The notes beneath the pieces were generated by a model. The model did no database searches, was not told the DNA's origin, and saw nothing but the letters and a program-made list of their open reading frames with translations. From Halieaceae bacterium UBA4438 (GTDB taxonomy: Bacteria; Pseudomonadota; Gammaproteobacteria; Pseudomonadales; Halieaceae): a stretch of DNA of 27,310 bases. The translations under genes were made by a program, and so were the position numbers. Location: the NCBI GenBank assembly GCA_002390485.1, contig DGPO01000019.1, forward strand, positions 3,189-30,498, given 5' to 3'. Every line of letters begins with the position of its first letter. Position 1 is the first letter of the stretch. Of this stretch, positions 1 through 8,214 are shown piece by piece.

Positions 1-471
1 GGTGCGCTTAAAGTGCGCGGGCCTTGGATTTGCTCGAGTTATTTCAAGCTCGATGGCAGCTCGGCTCACGAAGAAGACGGTTGGTTTGAAACCGGTGATG
101 TTGCCACTATCGATTCAAGGGGCAATGTGTCGATTACTGACCGCACGAAAGACGTGATCAAGTCGGGTGGTGAATGGATCTCGTCTATTGAAATCGAAAA
201 CTGTGCGACGGGTCACCCCCAGGTGGCCGAGGCGGCTGTCATTGGTCGAAACCATCCTAAGTGGGGTGAGCGACCACTGCTCATCATTGTTAAGAGCGGC
301 GAGGATGATGTGCCCCCGGACGAGCTTAAGGGCTACCTCGACGGCAAGATAGCGAAGTGGTGGATGCCTGACGACGTTCAATTCATCGATGAAATGCCCC
401 ATACCGCGACAGGAAAGATTCAAAAAATGAAGCTTCGGGAAATGTTCGCGGATTATCAGTTCCCCGCTTAA
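1..471 (+). CDS. Acyl-CoA ligase (AMP-forming), C-terminal part, cut by window edge
   Basis: The reading frame is open from base 1, so the gene begins outside the window and only its last 156 codons are present. The fragment carries the end of the adenylation domain (GWFETGD, then [16 protein letters not shown]) and the mobile C-terminal subdomain, ending in the TGKIQK motif whose lysine completes the adenylate-forming active site. Enzymes of this family activate a carboxylic acid with ATP and transfer it to coenzyme A. The wording around KSGGEWIS and KWWMPDD resembles the AlkK/DmdB group (medium-chain fatty acids or 3-methylthiopropionate), but the substrate pocket is outside the window and the substrate cannot be told. 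A strong terminator follows directly. Family assignment is secure, substrate is not. Confidence 0.9.
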   Translation, partial: GALKVRGPWICSSYFKLDGSSAHEEDGWFETGDVATIDSRGNVSITDRTKDVIKSGGEWISSIEIENCATGHPQVAEAAVIGRNHPKWGERPLLIIVKSGEDDVPPDELKGYLDGKIAKWWMPDDVQFIDEMPHTATGKIQKMKLREMFADYQFPA

Positions 472-477
472 GTCAAC

Positions 478-505
478 AAGCCCCGCCCTCGCGGGGCTTT
501 TGTTT
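478..505 (+). terminator. Rho-independent terminator after the acyl-CoA ligase
   Basis: A perfect 9-bp stem (AAGCCCCGC at 478-486, GCGGGGCTT at 491-499) with a four-base loop is followed by a T-rich tract. It lies 7 bases after the ligase stop codon and separates that gene from the ampG-like gene. Confidence 0.9.
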
Positions 506-551
506 TATGGGTACAGTCACCCGATGATGGCCACTGTTTGATATAGGTTGC

Positions 552-1868
552 ATGACTACGACCACACCTTCCTTTTGGCAGCAAATGCTAGGAAAACGCA
601 TGTTGATATGTGTGTTTACTGGTCTTGCGTCGGGCATGCCGCTGTATCTCTTATATCAGTTGGTACCCCTATGGCTTCGTGACAATGGTGTTTCTCTGGC
701 AGAGATTGGGCTTTTTGCCCTCGTCGGTTTGCCCTACTCCTGGAAGGTGATTTGGGCGCCACTGATCGATCGCTTTGAGCTGCCCTTAGGTCTGCGTAGA
801 GGCTGGATGTTGTTTACCCAGCTCGGTTTGATTGTGACCATCGGCTTCATAGGCACTGTTGACCCGGTGACGAACCTAAGTTTGGTCGCCGTCATGGCGA
901 CAGTCATTGCAGTGTTCAGCGCCTCGCAAGACGTTGCGATCGATGCGTACCGCCGAGAGCTACTCTCCGACGACGAGCTTGGTTTGGGTAATTCGGTGCA
1001 CGTGCAGGCCTACCGAATCTCAAGCCTCATTCCCGGATCGCTTGCGATTGTGCTTGCAGACTCTTTGCCTTGGCACTTGGTGTTTTGGATTACGGCTGGG
1101 TTCATGAGCATCGGTGTTGCGCTCTCGCTGTCGATTAAAGAGCCAAGTCGAACGCCGGTTGCGCACAAAAATATCTACTCGGTAGTTGTCACGCCGTTTG
1201 CTGACTACGTTGAGCGTCGCGGCTGGACCGGCGTGCTTCTGGCCATGTCATTCATGGTGCTCTACAAGCTGGGGGACAACATGGCGACCGCCTTGTCGTC
1301 ACCGTTTTACCTGGACCTGGGTTTTACCAAGACGGAGATCGGTGTCTGGGCCAAAAACGCGGGTCTCTGGAGCAGTATCGTTGGTGCCATGATCGGTGGT
1401 GCGATCATGTTACGGGTGAGTATCAACAAAGCCTTGTGGCTGTTCGGTACCGTGCAGCTCCTGAGTATTGGCGGTTTTGCAATACTCGCCGCAACGGGGC
1501 CAGTCATCTGGCTGCTCGCAGCTGTGATCAGTTTTGAGTACCTGGGCGTTGGGCTGGGCACGGCGGCTTTTGTCGCCTACATGGCACGAGAGTCAAGTCG
1601 TACATTCGCGGCCACTCAGATTGCGCTCTTCACCGCGCTGGCCGCACTGCCTCGATCGATGGCCAATGCATCCACAGGATTCTTAGTTGAAAGTCTGGGT
1701 TGGGTGGAATTTTATCTACTGTGCATGATCGCGGCGGTACCGGGAATGCTCCTGCTGTTGTGGGTGGCCCCCTGGGGTGCCGACCATGGTCCCGATGAAC
1801 CTGTTGCGCCTGATAACGAGGACAGAGGGACTCTTGAGCGATTCAGAGACCGTGAAGCGTCGCCTTAA
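552..1868 (+). CDS. ampG: AmpG-like MFS permease (muropeptide transporter family)
   Basis: The 438-residue product is almost entirely hydrophobic, with about 12 predicted membrane segments, and has AmpG-family sequence near the N-terminus: GLASGMPLYLLYQLVPLWLR, then SWKVIWAPLIDR and ASQDVAIDAYRRELL. AmpG imports anhydromuropeptides (GlcNAc-anhMurNAc peptides) released during cell-wall turnover so they can be recycled. In some bacteria this also feeds AmpR control of beta-lactamase. At 438 residues it is shorter than E. coli AmpG (about 490) and ends in a charged cytoplasmic tail. Marine gammaproteobacteria often carry several AmpG-like permeases, so the exact substrate is less sure than the family. 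No ampR, ampC or ampD lies nearby. The ATG at 552 has a weak AGG upstream. Confidence 0.8.
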   Translation: MTTTTPSFWQQMLGKRMLICVFTGLASGMPLYLLYQLVPLWLRDNGVSLAEIGLFALVGLPYSWKVIWAPLIDRFELPLGLRRGWMLFTQLGLIVTIGFIGTVDPVTNLSLVAVMATVIAVFSASQDVAIDAYRRELLSDDELGLGNSVHVQAYRISSLIPGSLAIVLADSLPWHLVFWITAGFMSIGVALSLSIKEPSRTPVAHKNIYSVVVTPFADYVERRGWTGVLLAMSFMVLYKLGDNMATALSSPFYLDLGFTKTEIGVWAKNAGLWSSIVGAMIGGAIMLRVSINKALWLFGTVQLLSIGGFAILAATGPVIWLLAAVISFEYLGVGLGTAAFVAYMARESSRTFAATQIALFTALAALPRSMANASTGFLVESLGWVEFYLLCMIAAVPGMLLLLWVAPWGADHGPDEPVAPDNEDRGTLERFRDREASP

Positions 1869-2349
1869 TCGCCTCATCCAAGGCATTTTTTTGGTGCGCG
1901 TACTAAGCCCCGTCTTGCTTTGCGTGTTGCTGGTATCCCCTCAGAGCAAAGCGGATGAGCACGCTGGCCCGGCGACGTTACATCAAGCTCAGGTCGCGAA
2001 TCGAACAGCCCTGTCGACCGCAGAAATCATTGCTGCCTTTTCAAATGTACTGGATGAGGGTCGCGTACAAGATCAGGCCGGTATCGCAGCAGAGACGCGA
2101 TGGTACGCCGATGGATATTTTGAAACGCGTTGGTGGCGAGTCTCCGAGACGGTTGAGAATCGCGTTGTAAATACGGTACTCGGGCAATGGATGGCGCGGA
2201 ACGATCAGCGCTGCGTGATGATTTCGGCAGCGTCTCAGCGCGAATGGGAGTGCGCCTCGCTAATATTGCGCGCAGACGGTCTGTATCTCTCGCTCAATCC
2301 CGACGGCAGCCCTCATGGACTGCATCGTTTGTCCGCGCTGAAACTATAG
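1834..2349 (+). CDS. Small exported protein of unknown function
   Basis: I do not recognise this protein. The frame is open from 1777, inside ampG, but two later starts fit better. A TTG at 1834 has AGAGGG just upstream and gives 171 residues. A GTG at 1852 gives 165 residues starting with a basic stretch (KRRLNR). Both put a signal peptide first: a positive region, a hydrophobic core (VLLCVLLV) and a likely cleavage site after QSKA. The mature part is about 130 residues, with the pattern W-YADGYFETRWW, GQWMARNDQRC, WECASL and a closing DG-x-LYLSLNPDGSPHG. Two cysteines 13 residues apart could form a disulfide in the periplasm. The start overlaps the end of ampG, which suggests co-transcription and perhaps a cell-wall role, but that is inference. 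The exact start is uncertain. Confidence 0.6.
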   Translation: MSDSETVKRRLNRLIQGIFLVRVLSPVLLCVLLVSPQSKADEHAGPATLHQAQVANRTALSTAEIIAAFSNVLDEGRVQDQAGIAAETRWYADGYFETRWWRVSETVENRVVNTVLGQWMARNDQRCVMISAASQREWECASLILRADGLYLSLNPDGSPHGLHRLSALKL

Positions 2350-2437
2350 GCGGCAAGTTCACGTACTGAGATCAGCGTATCGTGATGTGGCGCAGTGACG
2401 TACACTAAGCCCAGACGACTTGGCGAGGACACAACGC

Positions 2438-2890
2438 ATGCCGTTACTGCTAATAGCCTTCCCATTTTTAGAGTTCTGGACACTCCTTGAGGTGAGTGCT
2501 CGCGCGGGCGCACTCGCGACCATGGGCTACATTGTGTCCATGATTGTCGTTGGCTATTGGCTTCTTCAATGGGCCGGTCGTTCGGCGCTGATGACTGCAG
2601 GGCGCTTTACGTCGGCGTCAGCGATTCGCGGGCAGTTATTTGCCGGAGAAATAAGTGTGGCATTCGGCGCGGTCTTGCTCATGATTCCGGGCGTTATTTC
2701 CGACGTACTTGCGCTGTATGTTTTTTTCCGCGCCGCGCTTCGAGCGCTTCTTGGGGGCAGTGCCTCCGCTCAGGCAAAACCGTCAGCGGGCGCAGAGCCC
2801 CGTGACATCCCACACGGTAAGTCGTCTCAGGCCGATGATCGGGGGCCGATTACGCTAGAGGGTGATTTTTCTCGCCTCGACGACGAATAA
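2438..2890 (+). CDS. fxsA: FxsA family membrane protein
   Basis: The 150-residue product matches FxsA: MPLLLIAFPFLEFWTLLEV at the N-terminus, about three to four membrane segments, the conserved PGVISD motif after the third hydrophobic stretch, and a hydrophilic, disordered C-terminal tail rich in A, G, D and S. E. coli FxsA is an inner-membrane protein named for relieving exclusion of phage T7 by the F plasmid PifA protein when overproduced; its normal job is unknown. It also lies near groESL in E. coli, as here. The ATG at 2438 is preferred over an upstream in-frame TTG at 2420 because GAGGAC at 2425-2430 sits 7 bases before it. Confidence 0.88.
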   Translation: MPLLLIAFPFLEFWTLLEVSARAGALATMGYIVSMIVVGYWLLQWAGRSALMTAGRFTSASAIRGQLFAGEISVAFGAVLLMIPGVISDVLALYVFFRAALRALLGGSASAQAKPSAGAEPRDIPHGKSSQADDRGPITLEGDFSRLDDE

Positions 2891-2921
2891 ATACGGTCGA
2901 TTTCGATTTATTTGAGCAGAA

Positions 2922-2948
2922 TTAGCACTCTCAGCTCTTGAGTGCTAA
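2922..2948. promoter_or_regulatory. CIRCE operator (HrcA binding site) upstream of groESL
   Basis: TTAGCACTC (2922-2930), nine spacer bases, then GAGTGCTAA (2940-2948) is an exact match to the CIRCE consensus, with both 9-bp arms perfect. CIRCE is the operator for the heat-shock repressor HrcA, whose activity depends on GroEL. It ends 6 bases before the -35 of the sigma-32 promoter. E. coli has no HrcA or CIRCE, so this separates the organism from the enteric model. hrcA itself is not in the window. Confidence 0.95.
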
Positions 2949-2954
2949 AAAAAG

Positions 2955-2982
2955 CTTGAAATTGTGATTTGAGCCCCCATTA
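2955..2982 (+). promoter_or_regulatory. Sigma-32 (RpoH) heat-shock promoter of groESL
   Basis: The -35 element CTTGAA (2955-2960) and the -10 element CCCCATTA (2975-2982) are separated by 14 bases. This is the sigma-32 pattern (CTTGAA, 13-15 bases, CCCCATNT) and closely follows E. coli groE. Transcription should start near 2990, leaving a leader of about 50 bases before groES. Assigned from consensus only. Confidence 0.85.
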
Positions 2983-3038
2983 TTCCTTCAGCCCCAAGTG
3001 GGGACTAAAAGAAATTGTCATTTTGGAGACTGAAACTC

Positions 3039-3329
3039 ATGAATATTCGTCCGTTGTACGACAGAGTTGTCGTTCGTCGTAAGGAAGAAGAAGAGACCTC
3101 GGCTGGCGGTATCGTCCTTCCAGGCTCGGCAAAAGAGAAGCCTAATCAAGGCGAAATTATTGCGGTTGGCGCTGGCAAGGTGCTTGATAATGGCGAGCAA
3201 CGCCCTTTAACCGTTCAAGTCGGCGATAACATTGTTTTTGGCCAATACGCGGGTAGCAACACCATCGAAATAGACGGTGAAGAGCTTATCTTAATGAGCG
3301 AAGGCGAAATCTACGCAGTTATCGACTAA
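3039..3329 (+). CDS. groS: GroES co-chaperonin (Hsp10)
   Basis: The 96-residue protein is a full-length Gro[16 protein letters not shown] at the start, the mobile loop that contacts GroEL around residues 18-34 ([12 protein letters not shown]), and [14 protein letters not shown] near the end. GroES forms the seven-subunit lid of the GroEL folding chamber in the cytoplasm. The frame is open from 3015, but the ATG at 3039 is chosen because GGAG at 3025-3028 precedes it at normal spacing and the N-terminus matches the family. It is the first gene of a groES-groEL operon under CIRCE and sigma-32 control. Confidence 0.98.
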   Translation: MNIRPLYDRVVVRRKEEEETSAGGIVLPGSAKEKPNQGEIIAVGAGKVLDNGEQRPLTVQVGDNIVFGQYAGSNTIEIDGEELILMSEGEIYAVID

Positions 3330-3352
3330 TTACTAAAGTCCAACCTAAGTAA

Positions 3353-5008
<1,656 letters not shown>

Positions 5009-5030
5009 TGCTCGCGCTCAGGTAAATTAA

Positions 5031-5060
5031 GAACCCGGCCACGTGCCGGGTTCTTTTTTT
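5031..5060 (+). terminator. Rho-independent terminator of groESL
   Basis: A perfect 9-bp stem (GAACCCGGC at 5031-5039, GCCGGGTTC at 5045-5053) is followed by seven T residues. It lies 22 bases after the groEL stop and ends the operon. Confidence 0.95.
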
Positions 5061-5072
5061 GTGGGGCGGCGA

Positions 5073-5078
5073 TATACT
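5073..5078 (+). promoter_or_regulatory. Possible -10 box for the PuuD-like gene
   Basis: TATACT lies just after the groESL terminator and about 50 bases before the next start codon, where a new promoter is needed. No convincing -35 element is seen 16-18 bases upstream, so this is tentative. Confidence 0.3.
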
Positions 5079-5128
5079 GCGGGTGGGTAGGGCGTCGTAG
5101 ACGCTATTTTTCATAAGGGGAAAGATAA

Positions 5129-5755
5129 ATGGAATACGCGATTGGTTTCATCTTCCGGTACGTGCACGTGCTTGCGGGCATTACATGGATCGGCATGCTG
5201 TACTACTTCAACTTTGTACAAACCGAGTACTTCAAAGAAGCTGAGGCCGAGGCAAAGAAAGACGCCATGGCAAAGCTCGCGCCACGCGCACTGTGGTGGT
5301 TCCGTTGGGGAGCAATGTTCACCTTCATCACCGGCCTTTATTTGTTCCACAAGCTCGGTGCCTTTACCAACATGAGCCAGGCGGCCATCTGGGTCGGTGC
5401 AACGGCAGGCACGTTTATGTTCCTCAACGTGTGGCTGATCATTTGGCCAGCACAGCAGGTAGTGTTGGGTATGAAAGAAGGCGACGGCCCCTCAAACGCT
5501 GCGAAAGCAGGTCTGGCGAGTCGAACCAACACCTTGTTCTCGGGTCCAATGTTGCTCGGTATGTTGGGGTCTAAGCACCTCACGGCCGTATTGGGTGGGA
5601 CATCGACCGGCTTGATGCTGGCTCTGGGCCTCATTGTATTGCTTGAAATCAACGCAATCTTTGGAAAGCAGGGACCGATGGCTTCGGTGAAGGGCGTGAT
5701 CCACATGTCCTTGCTGCTGACGGTCGTTGTTTGGGCGCTGCTTCACTACGTCTAA
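5129..5755 (+). CDS. PuuD-like integral membrane protein (urate oxidase N-terminal domain family)
   Basis: The 208-residue product has about six hydrophobic segments (roughly 4-28, 57-76, 85-110, 133-149, 152-178, 190-208). Its start, FRYVHVLAGITWIGMLYYFNF, and WPAQQ after the third segment fit the membrane domain of the urate hydroxylase PuuD family. That domain resembles HemJ and CopD-type proteins, where a helix-1 histidine followed by W-(I/V)-G is conserved. Histidines 13, 74, 150, 192 and 206 could bind haem or metal. PuuD proper continues into a cytochrome c domain; this one has no CXXCH motif and ends with the membrane part, so urate oxidation cannot be assumed. Homologues are sometimes mislabelled as antitermination proteins. 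It has a good ribosome site (AAGGGGAAAG) and a terminator on both sides, so it is likely transcribed alone. Confidence 0.7.
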   Translation: MEYAIGFIFRYVHVLAGITWIGMLYYFNFVQTEYFKEAEAEAKKDAMAKLAPRALWWFRWGAMFTFITGLYLFHKLGAFTNMSQAAIWVGATAGTFMFLNVWLIIWPAQQVVLGMKEGDGPSNAAKAGLASRTNTLFSGPMLLGMLGSKHLTAVLGGTSTGLMLALGLIVLLEINAIFGKQGPMASVKGVIHMSLLLTVVVWALLHYV

Positions 5756-5771
5756 CGGCAATTGCATGAAG

Positions 5772-5798
5772 AGGGCGGCTATGGCCGCCTTTTTTTTT
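5772..5798 (+). terminator. Rho-independent terminator after the PuuD-like gene
   Basis: GGCGGC (5774-5779) pairs with GCCGCC (5784-5789) across a TATG loop, with outer A-T and G-T pairs, followed by nine T residues (5790-5798). It lies 17 bases after the stop codon. Confidence 0.9.
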
Positions 5799-5834
5799 GC
5801 CTCAATAGGGCCCACGGGTTCGTGCTAAGCAAGG

Positions 5835-5840
5835 TATACT
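5835..5840 (+). promoter_or_regulatory. Possible -10 box for the coiled-coil protein and fumarase
   Basis: TATACT sits 25 bases before the ATG at 5866, downstream of a terminator, which is where a promoter is expected. No good -35 match is visible at the normal distance. Confidence 0.3.
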
Positions 5841-5865
5841 TTGGGTGTACAGGGGGAGGGCTCAC

Positions 5866-6639
5866 ATGTCCGGCGATGACTTAACTGAAATTCCATCATT
5901 CGCAGCGCGCCGCGACGAAGCCGTGGACAGCGCGCCGCGTAACGCGATTCCTGGCCGAGCTCGCGAGGGAGCGGGTATGGGCAGCGCGAGTAAGTTCTTT
6001 TTGACCTTGTCGTTCATCGCTGTGTGTGGACTATCGGGGTACGCGTGGTTTAGTTACCAGCTGATTGCTGAGCTGACGAGTGATCAGTCCAGAACCGGAA
6101 AACAGGTTCAGAGCTTGGAGAACTTACTCACTGATACTGATGAGACGGTAACGAAGTCAGCGGCGGCTATGGGTGCGCAACTGAACTTGTTGGACAGTGA
6201 AGTGAGGAAGCTCTGGGATGCACGCAGGGCAGCGAACCGAAAAGTCACTGACTTGGAAAAGGCCGATAGAGCCGCCGCCACCACAATCCAAACGTTGAAA
6301 GACAACGGTTTTCGGCAGACTAAGACACTGGAAGCGCTGAGGGCTGACCTTAAAGCGCTGCAAACGTTATCTCAGGATATCGAGCGATTAGCAGGGTCTG
6401 CTCGGCAAATACAGAACGACGTGGAGAGATTGGCCGACGACGTTAACCGTGCCAACCTTGAGCGCGCATCGCTGGCCAATAGAGTGGGTGCGAACGAGGA
6501 ATGGGTCGCCTCCATCAACGGCTTTCGAAAGCAAGTTAATGCCAACGTAGATCAGCTCAGAACAGATATCCGACGTTTATCAGCGAGTGTTGACGCGCTT
6601 GCTGAGGCGCCCGCGCCGGTGCTGCCAAATGTTCAATAA
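5866..6639 (+). CDS. Membrane-anchored coiled-coil protein of unknown function
   Basis: This 257-residue protein is not one I recognise. It has a hydrophilic, probably disordered N-terminal arm of about 40 residues rich in D, E, R and A. One membrane segment follows at about 43-65, and then about 180 residues of heptad-like sequence with regular L, V and A positions (for example LLDSEVRKLW, LEALRADLKALQTLSQDIERL, DQLRTDIRRLSASVDAL). It ends in a short proline-rich tail. The likely layout is a cytoplasmic N-terminus, one membrane pass and a long periplasmic coiled coil, though the orientation is inferred. The ATG at 5866 is chosen over an upstream in-frame start because the strong AGGGGGAGGG at 5851-5860 precedes it. 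Fumarase starts 21 bases after its stop, so the two may share a transcript. Confidence 0.7.
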   Translation: MSGDDLTEIPSFAARRDEAVDSAPRNAIPGRAREGAGMGSASKFFLTLSFIAVCGLSGYAWFSYQLIAELTSDQSRTGKQVQSLENLLTDTDETVTKSAAAMGAQLNLLDSEVRKLWDARRAANRKVTDLEKADRAAATTIQTLKDNGFRQTKTLEALRADLKALQTLSQDIERLAGSARQIQNDVERLADDVNRANLERASLANRVGANEEWVASINGFRKQVNANVDQLRTDIRRLSASVDALAEAPAPVLPNVQ

Positions 6640-6660
6640 AGAGGGTGCTGGAGGTGTCTC

Positions 6661-8178
6661 ATGACGGTAATTAAAGACCGCGATATTGTTGAAAGCGTTG
6701 CGGATGCACTTCAATTTATTTCTTACTACCATCCCACCGATTTTGTTCAAGCAGTAAATCGCGCCTACGAGATGGAGCAAAGCCAGGCAGCGAAAGACGC
6801 CTTGGCTCAAATTTTGATTAACAGTCGCATGTGTGCCATGGGTAAGCGCCCGATTTGCCAGGACACGGGGATCGTCACAATCTTTGTGGACGTGGGAATG
6901 GACGTTCGTTGGGAGACCTCTCAAACGCTGGAAACGCTGATTAATGAAGGGGTGCGACGCGCCTATTTGCACCCTGACAACAAACTTCGTGCCTCAATCT
7001 TGGAGGATCCAGCCGGTCTGCGCAGGAACACTAAGGATAATACGCCCGCCGTTATACACACCCGCTTGGTCGCAGGGGATACGGTCGATTTTCGCGTTGC
7101 TGCCAAGGGCGGAGGTTCGGAGAATAAGTCCAAGCTTGCTATGTTGAATCCTTCAGACAGCATCGTTGACTGGGTGGTGAAGACGATCCCCACCATGGGC
7201 GCGGGCTGGTGTCCACCCGGCATGCTGGGTATTGGCATTGGGGGCACCGCTGAGAAAGCGATGGTGATGGCGAAAGAGTCGCTCATGGACCCGGTTGATA
7301 TTCATGAGCTTCGCGATCGAGGCGCTTCGAACCGTGCCGAAGAATTACGTTTAGAAATTATGGATGCGGTCAATAAACTGGGGATTGGTGCACAAGGTTT
7401 GGGCGGCTTGACCACAGTGCTCGACGTCAAAATCATGGATTACCCCACTCATGCAGCATCACTTCCTGTCGCGATGATCCCCAATTGTGCGGCGACACGA
7501 CACGCGCATTTTGAGTTGACGGGTAATGGGCCGGTATTTCAAGAGGCACCTGATCTTGACGCATGGCCCGATGTCACCTGGGAGCCGGGGGAGTCAGTCC
7601 GACGGGTGAATTTGGATACGGTGACACGCGAGGAAACGGTGACCTGGCAGCCGGGTGACACGTTGTTGCTGTCGGGAACGATGTATACCGGCCGCGACGC
7701 TGCGCACAAGCGCATGACTCAAATGATTGCCAACGATGAACCACTCCCGGTCGATTTGCGCGGAAAGTTCATTTACTACGTAGGTCCTGTGGATCCTGTT
7801 CGAGACGAGGTGGTTGGTCCTGCGGGTCCGACAACGTCAACGCGCATGGATAAATTCACCGACACCATTCTAGAGCGCACCGGGCTGTTAGGCATGATCG
7901 GAAAGGCAGAGCGAGGCCCAGTGGCGATTGAAGCGATTCGCAAGCATCAGGCGGTTTACTTGATGGCAGTCGGTGGTGCGGCTTACTTGGTGTCCAAAGC
8001 CATTACCGCTGCACGTGTCGTCGCCTTTGAAGAGTTAGGGATGGAGGCCATTTACGCATTTACGGTCAAGGATATGCCGGTCAGCGTCGCGGTGGATGCC
8101 GAGGGAACGTCAGTCCACATTACAGGACCCAAAGTGTGGAAGGCTGCGATTGAAGAGCAAGCGATTGAGTTGTTCTAA
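6661..8178 (+). CDS. fumA: Fumarate hydratase class I (iron-sulfur)
   Basis: The 505-residue product is a class I fumarase, which interconverts fumarate and malate in the TCA cycle using an oxygen-sensitive [4Fe-4S] cluster. The three cluster cysteines are seen at 66 (PICQDTG), 184 (AGWCPPG) and 276 (IPNCAATRH); their spacing closely follows E. coli FumA. The N-terminal alpha domain (to about 280) and the C-terminal beta domain (GDTLLLSGTMYTGRDAAHKRM, GPVDPVRDEVVGPAGPTTSTRMD) are fused in one chain, as in E. coli FumA/FumB. TGGAGG just before the ATG at 6661 supports the start. Whether it should be called FumA or FumB cannot be told; the symbol is used for the class. Confidence 0.96.
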   Translation: MTVIKDRDIVESVADALQFISYYHPTDFVQAVNRAYEMEQSQAAKDALAQILINSRMCAMGKRPICQDTGIVTIFVDVGMDVRWETSQTLETLINEGVRRAYLHPDNKLRASILEDPAGLRRNTKDNTPAVIHTRLVAGDTVDFRVAAKGGGSENKSKLAMLNPSDSIVDWVVKTIPTMGAGWCPPGMLGIGIGGTAEKAMVMAKESLMDPVDIHELRDRGASNRAEELRLEIMDAVNKLGIGAQGLGGLTTVLDVKIMDYPTHAASLPVAMIPNCAATRHAHFELTGNGPVFQEAPDLDAWPDVTWEPGESVRRVNLDTVTREETVTWQPGDTLLLSGTMYTGRDAAHKRMTQMIANDEPLPVDLRGKFIYYVGPVDPVRDEVVGPAGPTTSTRMDKFTDTILERTGLLGMIGKAERGPVAIEAIRKHQAVYLMAVGGAAYLVSKAITAARVVAFEELGMEAIYAFTVKDMPVSVAVDAEGTSVHITGPKVWKAAIEEQAIELF

Positions 8179-8214
8179 CGGCGTTTTTAGCGCAAGCGTC
8201 GCGAGGAGCGGAGC

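Noticed and set aside
2891..3038. Vegetative sigma-70 promoter overlapping CIRCE
   Set aside because: TTGAGT at 2938 and nearby hexamers have no acceptable -10 at 16-18 bases, so it could not be supported.
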